Source: an uncultured Clostridium sp. (GTDB lineage Bacteria; Bacillota; Clostridia; Lachnospirales; Lachnospiraceae). From it: a stretch of DNA of 16,801 nucleotides. The translations under genes were made by a program, and so were the position numbers. The DNA is taken from positions 1 through 16,801 of the forward strand of contig UQFC01000058.1 of NCBI GenBank assembly GCA_900540335.1, written 5' to 3'. How positions within the stretch are numbered: position 1 is the stretch's first letter; each line of letters begins with the position of its first letter. The notes below the pieces were generated by a model that was not told the origin of the DNA, ran no database searches, and saw nothing but the letters and a program-made list of their open reading frames with translations. Shown one piece after another: positions 6,555-14,003 of this stretch.

Positions 6555-7478
6555 GTGTTAAAAAAAGTAGTAAAACGTATTCTGATATCCATACCGGTAC
6601 TGATAGGGGTGGTGCTGGCTATTTTTGTTATGCTTCGCATTGTACCGGGAAATCCGGTAACCACTATGATGGGAGAGCATGTAAATCCGGCAGTGATTGA
6701 GAAAATCAGCAAAGAGATGGGGCTGGATCAGCCGTATTATATCCAGTTTCTGAAATACATAGCCAATGCGCTGCGGGGAGATTTTGGCACATCCTACCGG
6801 CTGAACCGGAATGTGACTCAGATTATTCTTGAAGCTTTTCCCAACACGGTAAAGCTGTCCCTTCTTGCAGCAGCAGTATCCTGGGTGATTGGTATAGTGG
6901 CCGGGATTGTGGCGGCAATTCGCCAGAACCGTCTTCTGGACCGGCTTTTCATGGGCTGCGCTCTGATGGGGGTTTCCATGCCTGTGTTTATGACGGCACT
7001 GGTGCTTCAGTATGTGTTTGCATTTAAATTAAAATGGTTTCCTGTGTCCGGATTTGAGTCCTTCCGCGCCATGATTCTTCCGGCGATTGTGCTGGGGTGG
7101 AATTCAGCAGGAAGCATTGCCCGCATGACCCGATCCAATCTGGTGGAGATTATGCAGGAGGATTTTATCCGAACGGCCCGGGCAAAGGGACTGAGGGAAT
7201 ATGCGGTGATTATTTTCCACGCGCTGAAAAATGCCATGCTGCCGGTTGTAACCATGATGGCGCTGCAGATTTCCAGTATGCTGTCCGGCGCAGTGCTGAC
7301 AGAGAGTGTATTCGGCGTTCCTGGAATCGGACGCCTGGCAGTCAATGCCATTGAAACAAGAGACATGCCGCTTCTTCAGGGAACGGTTGTATTTACTACG
7401 GTTCTGATTATTGTGGGCAATCTGATAGCAGATCTGCTTTATAATGTATTGGATCCGAGAATCCGGGAGGGGGCGTAA
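6555..7478 (+). CDS. Dpp/Opp-type ABC transporter permease, DppB family
   Basis: A 307-residue inner-membrane permease with about six membrane helices. The N-terminal helix (ILISIPVLIGVVLAIFVMLRIVPGNP) with its conserved end, and the segment GLDQPYYIQFLKYIANALRGDFGTSYR, are DppB hallmarks. The EAA loop that docks on the ATPase is DFIRTARAKGLREYAVIIFHALKNAMLPV (about 202-230). Start is GTG at 6555, which is preceded by AAGGGGG at an 8-base distance; no in-frame ATG fits better. It follows the intercistronic hairpin, and its stop is one base before the next permease start, indicating translational coupling. It should form the transmembrane channel as a heterodimer with the next gene product. 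Confidence 0.93.
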   Translation: MLKKVVKRILISIPVLIGVVLAIFVMLRIVPGNPVTTMMGEHVNPAVIEKISKEMGLDQPYYIQFLKYIANALRGDFGTSYRLNRNVTQIILEAFPNTVKLSLLAAAVSWVIGIVAGIVAAIRQNRLLDRLFMGCALMGVSMPVFMTALVLQYVFAFKLKWFPVSGFESFRAMILPAIVLGWNSAGSIARMTRSNLVEIMQEDFIRTARAKGLREYAVIIFHALKNAMLPVVTMMALQISSMLSGAVLTESVFGVPGIGRLAVNAIETRDMPLLQGTVVFTTVLIIVGNLIADLLYNVLDPRIREGA

Positions 7479-7479
7479 C

Positions 7480-8433
7480 ATGAGGAATTCTGGAGAAACC
7501 GGTTCTGAGATGACGGTGAAGCATTTATGGAAAGAGGGGGCTGCGCCAGTTTCCGGCGGCAGTGATCCCATGAGTGAAATCGGAGAGGCCGAAACCTGGA
7601 AGGATCAGGTGAAGACCCTGATTCGCCAGAACAAGCTGGCAGCGGCATCGGCAGTTCTGATTCTTTTGATTATTCTGGCGGCAGTATTTGCGCCTTTTGT
7701 GGCTCCCTATGATCATCTGGCCCAGAGTCTGACGGATCGCCTTCAGACGCCAAGTATGGCCCACTGGCTGGGAACAGACGAGCTGGGACGGGACGTACTG
7801 AGCCGGATTATTTTCGGGGCGCGGATATCCCTTACTATCGGCCTTGTGCCTACGCTGATTTCCATGGCTATCGGCACGGTTCTGGGGCTTTGTGCAGGCG
7901 TATATGGAGGAAAGGTGGACTTTGTAATTATGCGTCTGGCAGACGTTATGCTGGCCTTTCCGTCTCTTTTGCTGGCTATGGTGGTCATGTATACCATGGG
8001 CGGAGGCCTGATTAATATTTTTATTGCCCTGAGTCTGATTAACTGGGCAAGTACAGCCAGAGTGGTCCGCTCCCAGACCTTGTCCCTGAAGGAGAAGGAG
8101 TATGTGGAAGCGGCCAGATCGATTGGTGTCAGCCGGTGGACCATTATGTTCCGCCATATTCTGCCCAACTGCCTTCCGTCACTTATTGTTTTGTTTACTC
8201 TGAATATTCCCTCTGCAATTCTGTCTGAGGCGTCTTTGAGCTTTCTGGGTGTGGGCGCTCAGCCGCCCAGCGCCAGCTGGGGCCTGATGGCAGTGCGCGG
8301 GAAAAAATATCTGTTTTCTGAGCCATGGCTGTGTATTGCGCCCAGTGTGGCAATTATGATTGTAGTGCTTGCATTTAACTTTCTGGGAGACGGTCTGCGG
8401 GATGTGCTGGATCCCTATTTGAAAGAGCAGTAA
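7480..8433 (+). CDS. Dpp/Opp-type ABC transporter permease, DppC family
   Basis: A 317-residue permease. After an unusually long hydrophilic N-terminus of about 50 residues it has the first membrane helix (ASAVLILLIILAAVFAPFVAPY). Next comes the DppC signature HWLGTDELGRDVLSRIIFGARISL, then further helices and the EAA loop EYVEAARSIGVSRWTIMFRHILPNCLPS. ATG 7480 has GGAGG nine bases upstream and lies one base after the previous stop. An earlier in-frame ATG at 7444 would overlap the upstream gene and lacks a good ribosome site. A later ATG at 7510 would shorten the tail but has no ribosome site either. It pairs with the DppB-type protein. Confidence 0.92.
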   Translation: MRNSGETGSEMTVKHLWKEGAAPVSGGSDPMSEIGEAETWKDQVKTLIRQNKLAAASAVLILLIILAAVFAPFVAPYDHLAQSLTDRLQTPSMAHWLGTDELGRDVLSRIIFGARISLTIGLVPTLISMAIGTVLGLCAGVYGGKVDFVIMRLADVMLAFPSLLLAMVVMYTMGGGLINIFIALSLINWASTARVVRSQTLSLKEKEYVEAARSIGVSRWTIMFRHILPNCLPSLIVLFTLNIPSAILSEASLSFLGVGAQPPSASWGLMAVRGKKYLFSEPWLCIAPSVAIMIVVLAFNFLGDGLRDVLDPYLKEQ

Positions 8434-8446
8434 GGAGGGAATCAGA

Positions 8447-9439
8447 ATGAGTGAATCAATCGTACTGGATATCCGGAATCTGAAATCCCATTTCTTTACG
8501 GCAAAGGGAGAGGTTCCGGCAGTGGACGGCGTAACCATTCAGGTTCCGCCGGGAAAGATTATTGGAATTGTAGGCGAATCCGGATGCGGAAAAAGTATGA
8601 CAGCCATGTCGGTTATGGGACTTTTGCGGTATCCGGGGCGCGTGGTTGAAGGAAGTATTACTCTGGACGGACGGGATATTACCCATTTAAGCCCCAGGGA
8701 GCTGGCGAAGGTGAGGGGAAACGAGATTTCCATGATTTTTCAGGAGCCTATGACCTCCCTGAACCCGGTTTATCCTGTGGGACGTCAGGTAAGAGAGGCT
8801 ATTCTTCAGCATCAGAAGGTGTCAAAGGAAGAGGCAAAGAAGCGGGTGCTGGAAATATTCCAGGCAGTGGGAATTCCGGAACCGGAGAAGCGGTACAACA
8901 GCTATCCCCATCAGCTTTCCGGCGGTCTGCGCCAGAGGGTGATGATTGGAATGGCTATGGTCTGCCGGCCGAAGGTGATGATTGCAGATGAGCCGACAAC
9001 AGCTCTTGATGTGACGATTGAGGCCCAGATTCTGCAGCTGATGAAAAAGCTTTGCAGAGAACAGGGAACCTCGATTATTCTGATCACCCACAATATGGGG
9101 GTTGTGGCGGAAATCTGTGACTATGTATATGTTATGTACGCAGGAAAGGTGATGGAGCAGGCGGAAACCTTTGAGCTGTTTGAGCATACAGAGCACCCCT
9201 ATACGGCCGGACTTTTAAAATCCATCCCCCGTCTGGATGAAAAGGCAGACCGGCTGTATACCATTGAAGGTGTAGTGCCAAATCTTCTGCATCTGCCGGC
9301 AGGATGTAATTTCTGTACCAGGTGCGGCGAGGCTTCCGGGCGGTGCTTTGTCGAGAAGCCGTGTCTTTATCAGACGCGGGAAGGACATGGAGTTCGCTGC
9401 TTTAAGTACGAAAGCGAGGTACAGTTCGATGGAAAATAA
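8447..9439 (+). CDS. Dpp/Opp-type ABC transporter ATPase, DppD family
   Basis: A 330-residue cytoplasmic ATPase energising the importer. Walker A GESGCGKS is at 43-50, the signature LSGGLRQR begins at 157, and Walker B is VMIADEPTTALD with D181-E182. The C-terminal oligopeptide/dipeptide transporter extension carries a cysteine group (C287, C290, C293, C300, C306), a pattern linked in some family members to an iron-sulfur cluster; metal binding here is inferred. ATG 8447 follows AAGGAGGG, 13 bp after the upstream stop. Its end overlaps the next ATPase by 11 bp. Confidence 0.93.
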   Translation: MSESIVLDIRNLKSHFFTAKGEVPAVDGVTIQVPPGKIIGIVGESGCGKSMTAMSVMGLLRYPGRVVEGSITLDGRDITHLSPRELAKVRGNEISMIFQEPMTSLNPVYPVGRQVREAILQHQKVSKEEAKKRVLEIFQAVGIPEPEKRYNSYPHQLSGGLRQRVMIGMAMVCRPKVMIADEPTTALDVTIEAQILQLMKKLCREQGTSIILITHNMGVVAEICDYVYVMYAGKVMEQAETFELFEHTEHPYTAGLLKSIPRLDEKADRLYTIEGVVPNLLHLPAGCNFCTRCGEASGRCFVEKPCLYQTREGHGVRCFKYESEVQFDGK

Positions 9440-10400
9440 AAAAGTCCTTCTGGAAGCAAGACATCTTGTAAAGGAATTTCCCATTGGAGGAACGAAGAAA
9501 AATCCGCAGCTGGTTCACGCGGTTTCTGATGTGAATCTGGATATTTATGAAGGAGAAACACTGGCTCTGGTGGGAGAGTCCGGATGCGGAAAAAGTACGC
9601 TGGGCCGGACCCTGATTCGTCTTCTGGAAGCGACATCAGGAGAAATTTATTTTGACGGACAGGAAATCACCTCGATGAAGCCAAGGGAATTTGCAGCTCT
9701 CCGGCGTCAGATGCAGATTATTTTTCAGGATCCCTATGCGTCTTTGAATCCGCGGATGAGGGTTCACGAGATTATTGGAGAGCCGCTGATTACTTATGGA
9801 ATGAAGGATAAGAAGCAGCTGGAAAAACGGGTCAGAGAGCTGATGAAGGAGGTTGGAATTCCGGACGAATTCTATAACCGTTATCCCCATCAGTTTTCCG
9901 GCGGACAAAGGCAGCGTATTGGCATTGCCCGGGCGATTGCCTTAAATCCCAGACTGATTATCTGTGATGAGCCGGTGTCGGCCCTGGATGTTTCGATCCA
10001 GTCCCAGGTGCTGAACCTTTTAAAGGATCTGCAGGAGGAGTACCAGCTGACCTATCTGTTTATTTCCCATGATTTAAGTGTTGTGAATTTTATTGCAGAT
10101 CGGGTCTGTGTAATGTTTTTGGGAACGATATGTGAATTAGGGCCGACGGAGGAATTGTATCATAAGCCGCTTCATCCCTATACAAGATTTTTGCTGAATG
10201 CGATTCCAAAGGCAGATCCGCGGCTGCGGACAGAAAAAAAGGAACTGCTGTCCGGAGAGATTCCCTCTCCGGTGAATCCGCCGTCCGGCTGCCGTTTCCA
10301 CACCCGATGTCCCTATGCAAAGGAAATCTGCAGCCGGGAGACACCGGGGTGTACGGAGATTGGGGAGAGAAAGGTGTTCTGTCATTTCCCGCTGAGATAG
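9429..10400 (+). CDS. Dpp/Opp-type ABC transporter ATPase, DppF family
   Basis: A 323-residue ATPase, partner of the preceding DppD-type subunit. Walker A GESGCGKS (49-56), signature FSGGQRQR (from 156), Walker B LIICDEPVSALD, and the family C-terminal tail GCRFHTRCPYAKEIC with cysteines. Start set at ATG 9429 (MENKKVLLEARHLVKEFP), preceded by GCGAGGT and overlapping the upstream gene by 11 bp. An in-frame start at 9348 would add 27 residues unlike the family and is rejected. It is the last gene of the importer operon; the convergent FUSC-like gene ends 76 bp further on. Confidence 0.92.
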   Translation: MENKKVLLEARHLVKEFPIGGTKKNPQLVHAVSDVNLDIYEGETLALVGESGCGKSTLGRTLIRLLEATSGEIYFDGQEITSMKPREFAALRRQMQIIFQDPYASLNPRMRVHEIIGEPLITYGMKDKKQLEKRVRELMKEVGIPDEFYNRYPHQFSGGQRQRIGIARAIALNPRLIICDEPVSALDVSIQSQVLNLLKDLQEEYQLTYLFISHDLSVVNFIADRVCVMFLGTICELGPTEELYHKPLHPYTRFLLNAIPKADPRLRTEKKELLSGEIPSPVNPPSGCRFHTRCPYAKEICSRETPGCTEIGERKVFCHFPLR

Positions 10401-10411
10401 CAGAATCGTAA

Positions 10412-10493
10412 CTGTTCAGGCCAGGTCATTTTCTGGTATCTTGCGAAGGCAGGTGTGAGAGCCGGTTCGGGCTGTTTATCTGGCCTGGAACAG
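10412..10493. repeat. Inverted repeat between convergent genes
   Basis: CTGTTCAGGCCAG (10412-10424) pairs with CTGGCCTGGAACAG (10480-10493) apart from one bulged base. The 55-nt interior holds a smaller AGCC/GGCT hairpin (10460-10472). The right arm includes the last codons of the minus-strand gene. Without T-tracts it is not a classic terminator, but it is the only candidate 3' structure for both converging units. Confidence 0.5.
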
Positions 10494-11522
10494 GCGATTG
10501 GCAGTCTGGTCAAACAGAAGCCCCAGAACAGCTGTATAAACGGCGGAAGCCGCATTGGTGACGATGCGCAGAATGACAGCGCCGATGACGCCAAAGGCGC
10601 CGGAGGCGACAGAAAGAGCGCCGAAAGTATTAAATACTGTCTGCCAGGGATATTTTGCAGAATATCCTACACCTATTCCGCCGATAATTCCGATCATAGG
10701 ATGGAGACTCTCAGGGAGTACGGTGTAAATGACCAGAAAAATCAGGCATCCTGCAATATTATAAATTCCTCTTGCTTTTGCGCGTACTTCCAGATCTTTT
10801 TGAAAGGGAAGGCAAACGGACATACAGGCAATGCCTACCCACATTACACGGGGAATTCCGAGGAGAGAGGCAAGGAGCATGGCTGTGGATACGCATACAG
10901 TCAGCTTAAAATACCACCGGTTTCGCAGGGAACGGGGATCAAATTCATGAAAGAGATCCTCAAATTTCCGCTTGTGAGGCCGGTTTTTTTGTTTTATGTA
11001 AAATACAGCCATACAAAGGATCATGCCGCAAAACAGGCCGGCTGTCCGCATAGCCAGGGAATGCCCGTTTACATCATAGCCCTGAAGAATCAGGTAGGAC
11101 AGCACAAAGGTAGAGTGATTGGACATAATTACATTGTGACAGCCTAAAAACATGAGAGTCAGGATACAGATAAAATTAATGATAAAACCGGGAAACGGCG
11201 ATACCAGATTAGACAGATGAGGCCCTGTCATCAGGATGGAAAAGATTCCCATGATGCACAACAGGCCATGGGGCGTTTGAATTCCGAAATCGGCCTGACG
11301 CAGAACCAGCAGGGCAAGAAGAACGGATACACCGGCAATGCTGTTTTCATTTCCAAAAATCAGGCTGAAGAGGGTGACAGCGGCAAAGCAGAAGGCAACC
11401 ACCAGATATACCTTGAAATTGTAAATGAGCACATGACGGATTCGTTCTTTCTTTTCTTCTGTAATCCGGATCAAGGCTTTAGAACCGGCGGCATTCAGCT
11501 GCAGCTCCTGATAAAATGTCAT
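10476..11522 (-). CDS. FUSC-like integral membrane protein, possible exporter
   Basis: A 348-residue protein with two clusters of hydrophobic helices. The first, after a soluble N-terminus of about 30 residues, spans roughly residues 33-185. A basic loop (KQKNRPHKRKFEDLFHEFDPRSLRNRW) follows, then a second set to about residue 335. This duplicated helix-bundle layout, with a motif like RGIYNIAGCLIFLVIYTVLP, resembles the FUSC/aromatic acid exporter superfamily (AaeB/YccS-like) in compact form. Substrate and direction are inferred only. Start: ATG 11522 with AGGAGG nine bases before; a TTG two codons upstream lies only three bases from that box and is rejected. It is transcribed from a putative promoter at 11570-11597, downstream of and separate from sigG. 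Confidence 0.65.
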   Translation of the reverse strand: MTFYQELQLNAAGSKALIRITEEKKERIRHVLIYNFKVYLVVAFCFAAVTLFSLIFGNENSIAGVSVLLALLVLRQADFGIQTPHGLLCIMGIFSILMTGPHLSNLVSPFPGFIINFICILTLMFLGCHNVIMSNHSTFVLSYLILQGYDVNGHSLAMRTAGLFCGMILCMAVFYIKQKNRPHKRKFEDLFHEFDPRSLRNRWYFKLTVCVSTAMLLASLLGIPRVMWVGIACMSVCLPFQKDLEVRAKARGIYNIAGCLIFLVIYTVLPESLHPMIGIIGGIGVGYSAKYPWQTVFNTFGALSVASGAFGVIGAVILRIVTNAASAVYTAVLGLLFDQTANRLFQAR

Positions 11523-11552
11523 AAGCAATAACCTCCTGTAAATAATAGACTA

Positions 11553-11567
11553 GAAACATTGCGTTTC
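11553..11567. promoter_or_regulatory. Possible operator palindrome at the FUSC-like promoter
   Basis: GAAAC-ATTGC-GTTTC, two perfect 5-bp half sites with 5-bp spacing, overlaps the expected transcription start of the FUSC-like gene just downstream of the -10 box. It may be a repressor site or a short RNA hairpin; no regulator gene is adjacent. Confidence 0.3.
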
Positions 11568-11569
11568 AT

Positions 11570-11597
11570 AAAATAAAAAAAGCCGGTTTTCTGTCAA
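11570..11597 (-). promoter_or_regulatory. Putative promoter of the FUSC-like gene
   Basis: Minus strand TTGACA (11597-11592), 16-bp spacer, TATTTT (11575-11570, 4/6). It sits about 50 nt upstream of the ATG at 11522 and after the sigG terminator. Confidence 0.55.
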
Positions 11598-11650
11598 GAA
11601 AAGGGCAATACAGAAGATTCTAACCTGTTTTCTGAAAGAATACAAGATGT

Positions 11651-11687
11651 AAAATTACAGCGTTCCGGCGCATTTTCGGAACGCTGT
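11651..11687 (-). terminator. Terminator of sigG
   Basis: A perfect 11-bp stem, ACAGCGTTCCG (11657-11667) with CGGAACGCTGT (11677-11687), followed on the minus strand by AATTTT. It begins 30 bp after the sigG stop. Confidence 0.75.
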
Positions 11688-11716
11688 ATGTGACTGCAAA
11701 GACAGACTGCAGGAAA

Positions 11717-12493
11717 TCAGCTCAGATAATTCTTCATATTTTTCAATGCATTTTTTTCCAGTCGGGATACCTGGGCCTGGCTGATATGGATTTCTTCCGC
11801 TACCTCCGTCTGTGTTTTTCCTTCAAAAAAACGAAGATCAATAATGTGGCGTTCCCGCTGGGGCAGGCGGTTCATGGCTTCCCGGAGGGAGATTTCCTCC
11901 ACCCAGTTTTCCTCCAGATTTTTCTTGTCGCTGATTTGATCCATGACATAAAGGGGATCTCCGCCGTCTGTGTAAATGGGTTCATACAGACTGACCGGGC
12001 TTTGAATGGCATCTAACGCATAGGTAATGTCTTCTTTGCTGACCCCGATTTCCTCGGCAATTTCCATGAGAGTAGGTTCTCTGGAGGCATTCCGTGTTAG
12101 TTTTTCTTTGGCATACAGGGCTTTATAGGCCGTATCCCGCAGAGAACGGCTGACGCGGATCGAATTATTGTCCCGGAGATAGCGGCGCACTTCTCCCATA
12201 ATCATGGGGACGGCATAAGTGGAAAAACGTACATTCTGGGTAATATCAAAATTATCAATGGCTTTGATCAGGCCGATACATCCAATCTGGAAAAGGTCAT
12301 CTATATTTTCGCTGCTGCTGGAAAAACGCTGGATGACACTGAGTACCAGCCGCAGATTTCCCCGGATGTATTCCTCTCTGGCTTCGGAATCTCCTTCCAG
12401 GATCCGCTGAAACAGGGCATCCTTTTCCTCGTTCGTAAGAAGCGGCAGCTTTGCCGTATTGACTCCGCAGATTTCAACCTTATATCCTGCCAT
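11717..12493 (-). CDS. sigG: RNA polymerase sporulation sigma factor SigG
   Basis: This 258-residue protein matches the late forespore sigma factor along its whole length. The N-terminal VEICGVNTAKLPLL segment is a SigG hallmark. Region 2 has NLRLVLSVIQRF, DDLFQIGCIGLIKAIDNFD and FSTYAVPMIMGEVRRYLRDN; region 3 spans about 120-190; region 4 has the helix-turn-helix TQTEVAEEIHISQAQVSRLEKNAL. It directs core polymerase to forespore genes after engulfment and is strong evidence that the organism sporulates. ATG 12493 has GGAGG seven bases upstream. In Bacillus sigG follows spoIIGA and sigE; here it stands alone and divergent from the fliB-like gene. A SigF/SigG-type promoter is expected, but I could not identify a convincing one. 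Confidence 0.96.
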   Translation of the reverse strand: MAGYKVEICGVNTAKLPLLTNEEKDALFQRILEGDSEAREEYIRGNLRLVLSVIQRFSSSSENIDDLFQIGCIGLIKAIDNFDITQNVRFSTYAVPMIMGEVRRYLRDNNSIRVSRSLRDTAYKALYAKEKLTRNASREPTLMEIAEEIGVSKEDITYALDAIQSPVSLYEPIYTDGGDPLYVMDQISDKKNLEENWVEEISLREAMNRLPQRERHIIDLRFFEGKTQTEVAEEIHISQAQVSRLEKNALKNMKNYLS

Positions 12494-12610
12494 GTTCTAA
12501 CCTCCGCTTATGAATTTTCTGTGGCGCATGATACATAGAAAATGATTTACGAAAAAGGGAGGGTTTATACTTCCATTTTTTGTCACAGGATGAAAACAGA
12601 GGCGGTAATC

Positions 12611-12639
12611 TTGCAGGCGGAGAAAATGGCTGTTATAAT
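12611..12639 (+). promoter_or_regulatory. Extended -10 promoter of the FliB-like gene
   Basis: TTGCAG (12611-12616), 17-bp spacer ending TGT, TATAAT (12634-12639). It predicts a start near 12646, 39 nt before the chosen ATG, and rules out upstream in-frame starts. Confidence 0.8.
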
Positions 12640-12684
12640 GGACAGCAGAAAATGAGAAAGAAATTTTGGAAGGCGGAATACTGT

Positions 12685-13926
12685 ATGTTATATACCATAC
12701 CTCATTATTATAAAAAATTTCAGTGTATTGCAGGGGAATGTCCCGACACCTGCTGCGCCGGATGGCAGATTGTGATTGATGACAGGACCAGGGAGAAATA
12801 CAGAAAGGCAGAGGGAGCTTTTGGGAACCGGCTGCATAATTCCATTGACTGGAAGGAATCCTGCTTTCAGCAGTATGAAGGACGGTGTGCTTTTTTGAAT
12901 GATGAAAATCTGTGTGATATTTATCAGGAGGCAGGAAAAGAAATGCTGTGCAGAACCTGCCGGAATTATCCGCGCCATATAGAGGAGTTTGAGGGCAGCA
13001 GGGAGATTTCTCTGTCTTTGTCCTGTCCGGAGGCAGCACGGCTGATTCTGGGATGCAGGGAACCGGTACGGTTTCTGACTGCAGAAAAAGCGGGAGAAGA
13101 GGAATATGAGGATTTTGATTTTTTCCTGTATACGAAGCTGACAGATGCCAGAGACCTGATGATCCGGCTTCTTCAGGACAGACGGGAGCCGGTGTCTCTG
13201 CGAATTGCCATGGTGCTGTCGCTGGGGCATGATCTTCAAAGGAGGATCCGAAGCGGGCAGCTGTTTTTGGTGGATCAGCTTCTGGAACGATATGGGAGAG
13301 AAGGCGCCTTCCAGAGAATGGAGGAGCGGGTAAAGCCGTACCGGGCGGACAGAAAAAGCAGGAGCAGACTGGTGCGGGAGCTTTTTGAAATTTTCGGGGA
13401 GCTGGAGCTTTTGAAAGCGGACTGGCCCCGGTATGTAAAAAGAGCGGAGCAGGGACTGGCTCTGGAAGCAGAACAAATGGCGTGTGGCGAGGAAACTGCA
13501 CAGATAGGGGCTGAGAAGAAAGCAGAACGAATGGCGTCTGGCGAGGAAACTGCACAGACGGCAGCAGGGGAAAAATCCGGAGTAGAAGGGCAGAGCGGGC
13601 TTCAGGATGAGGATTCCTGGGAGATCTGGATGGAGCAGCTGATGGTCTATTTTGTATTTACCTATTTCTGCGGAGTCGTGTATGATGAAAATGCCTATGG
13701 AAAGATAAAGCTGGCTGTGGTCAGCACTCTTCTGATCTGTGAGATAACAAGGGGAGTGTCCGGGGATGCAGATGGAAATGAACTGTTTTTGCATCTGACA
13801 GAGTCTGCATGGAAATATTCCAAGGAAATCGAGCATTCAGATGTAAATCTAAGCCGTCTGGAACAATGCTTCCGGGAAAAATCCTGCTGCAGTCTGGAAA
13901 ATCTTCTGCGGGTGGTGCTGTCCTGA
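12685..13926 (+). CDS. fliB: FliB-like flagellin lysine-N-methylase family protein
   Basis: A 413-residue protein. The N-terminus carries the family signature FQCIAGECPDTCCAGW (C14, C19, C23, C24), then FGNRLHNSIDW, and further cysteines in GRCAFLNDENLCDIY and MLCRTCRNYPR. This is a Cys-rich metal- or Fe-S-binding fold as in FliB/YkgJ relatives. FliB methylates flagellin lysines in Salmonella, and the family is widespread in Clostridia. Start: ATG 12685 after GGAAGGCGG and downstream of the promoter; an open frame reaching back to 12580 begins before that promoter. Residues 262-297 hold an 18-residue tandem repeat in a Glu/Ala-rich linker. No flagellar gene is in the window, so the substrate may be something else. 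Confidence 0.85.
   Translation: MLYTIPHYYKKFQCIAGECPDTCCAGWQIVIDDRTREKYRKAEGAFGNRLHNSIDWKESCFQQYEGRCAFLNDENLCDIYQEAGKEMLCRTCRNYPRHIEEFEGSREISLSLSCPEAARLILGCREPVRFLTAEKAGEEEYEDFDFFLYTKLTDARDLMIRLLQDRREPVSLRIAMVLSLGHDLQRRIRSGQLFLVDQLLERYGREGAFQRMEERVKPYRADRKSRSRLVRELFEIFGELELLKADWPRYVKRAEQGLALEAEQMACGEETAQIGAEKKAERMASGEETAQTAAGEKSGVEGQSGLQDEDSWEIWMEQLMVYFVFTYFCGVVYDENAYGKIKLAVVSTLLICEITRGVSGDADGNELFLHLTESAWKYSKEIEHSDVNLSRLEQCFREKSCCSLENLLRVVLS
13468..13559 (+). repeat. Direct repeat inside fliB-like gene (54-bp period)
   Basis: Two copies of a 38-bp block starting GCAGAAC (13468-13505 and 13522-13559) differ at about three bases and are 54 bp apart, i.e. 18 codons, keeping the frame. They encode AEQMACGEETAQ and AERMASGEETAQ. 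Confidence 0.85.
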
Positions 13927-13957
13927 GACAGACGGAAAAAGCGGGAGTCCGGGAAGC

Positions 13958-13986
13958 TTGTAAGGGCCGGAGAAATAAAGTATAAT
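13958..13986 (+). promoter_or_regulatory. SigA-type promoter of brnQ unit
   Basis: TTGTAA (13958-13963), 17-bp spacer, TATAAT (13981-13986). The predicted start near 13993 lies only about 11 nt before the brnQ ATG, so the AAAGGA ribosome site (13990-13995) would fall at or across the mRNA 5' end. Confidence 0.72.
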
Positions 13987-14003
13987 AGCAAAGGATACAC
14001 AAA

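Noticed and set aside
10455..11147. 230-codon plus-strand frame inside the FUSC-like gene
   Set aside because: Antisense shadow of a hydrophobic membrane protein; composition is not protein-like and it has no start signals.
12494..12580. SigF- or SigG-type promoter for sigG
   Set aside because: A GTATA is present near 12566-12570 on the minus strand, but no matching -10 at the right distance could be found, so no feature is claimed.
12497..13836. Long open frames on the minus strand (352 and 382 codons) opposite the FliB-like gene
   Set aside because: Low-complexity Pro/Ser/His/Leu-rich translations, no family resemblance, and the plus strand encodes a clear conserved protein with promoter and ribosome site.
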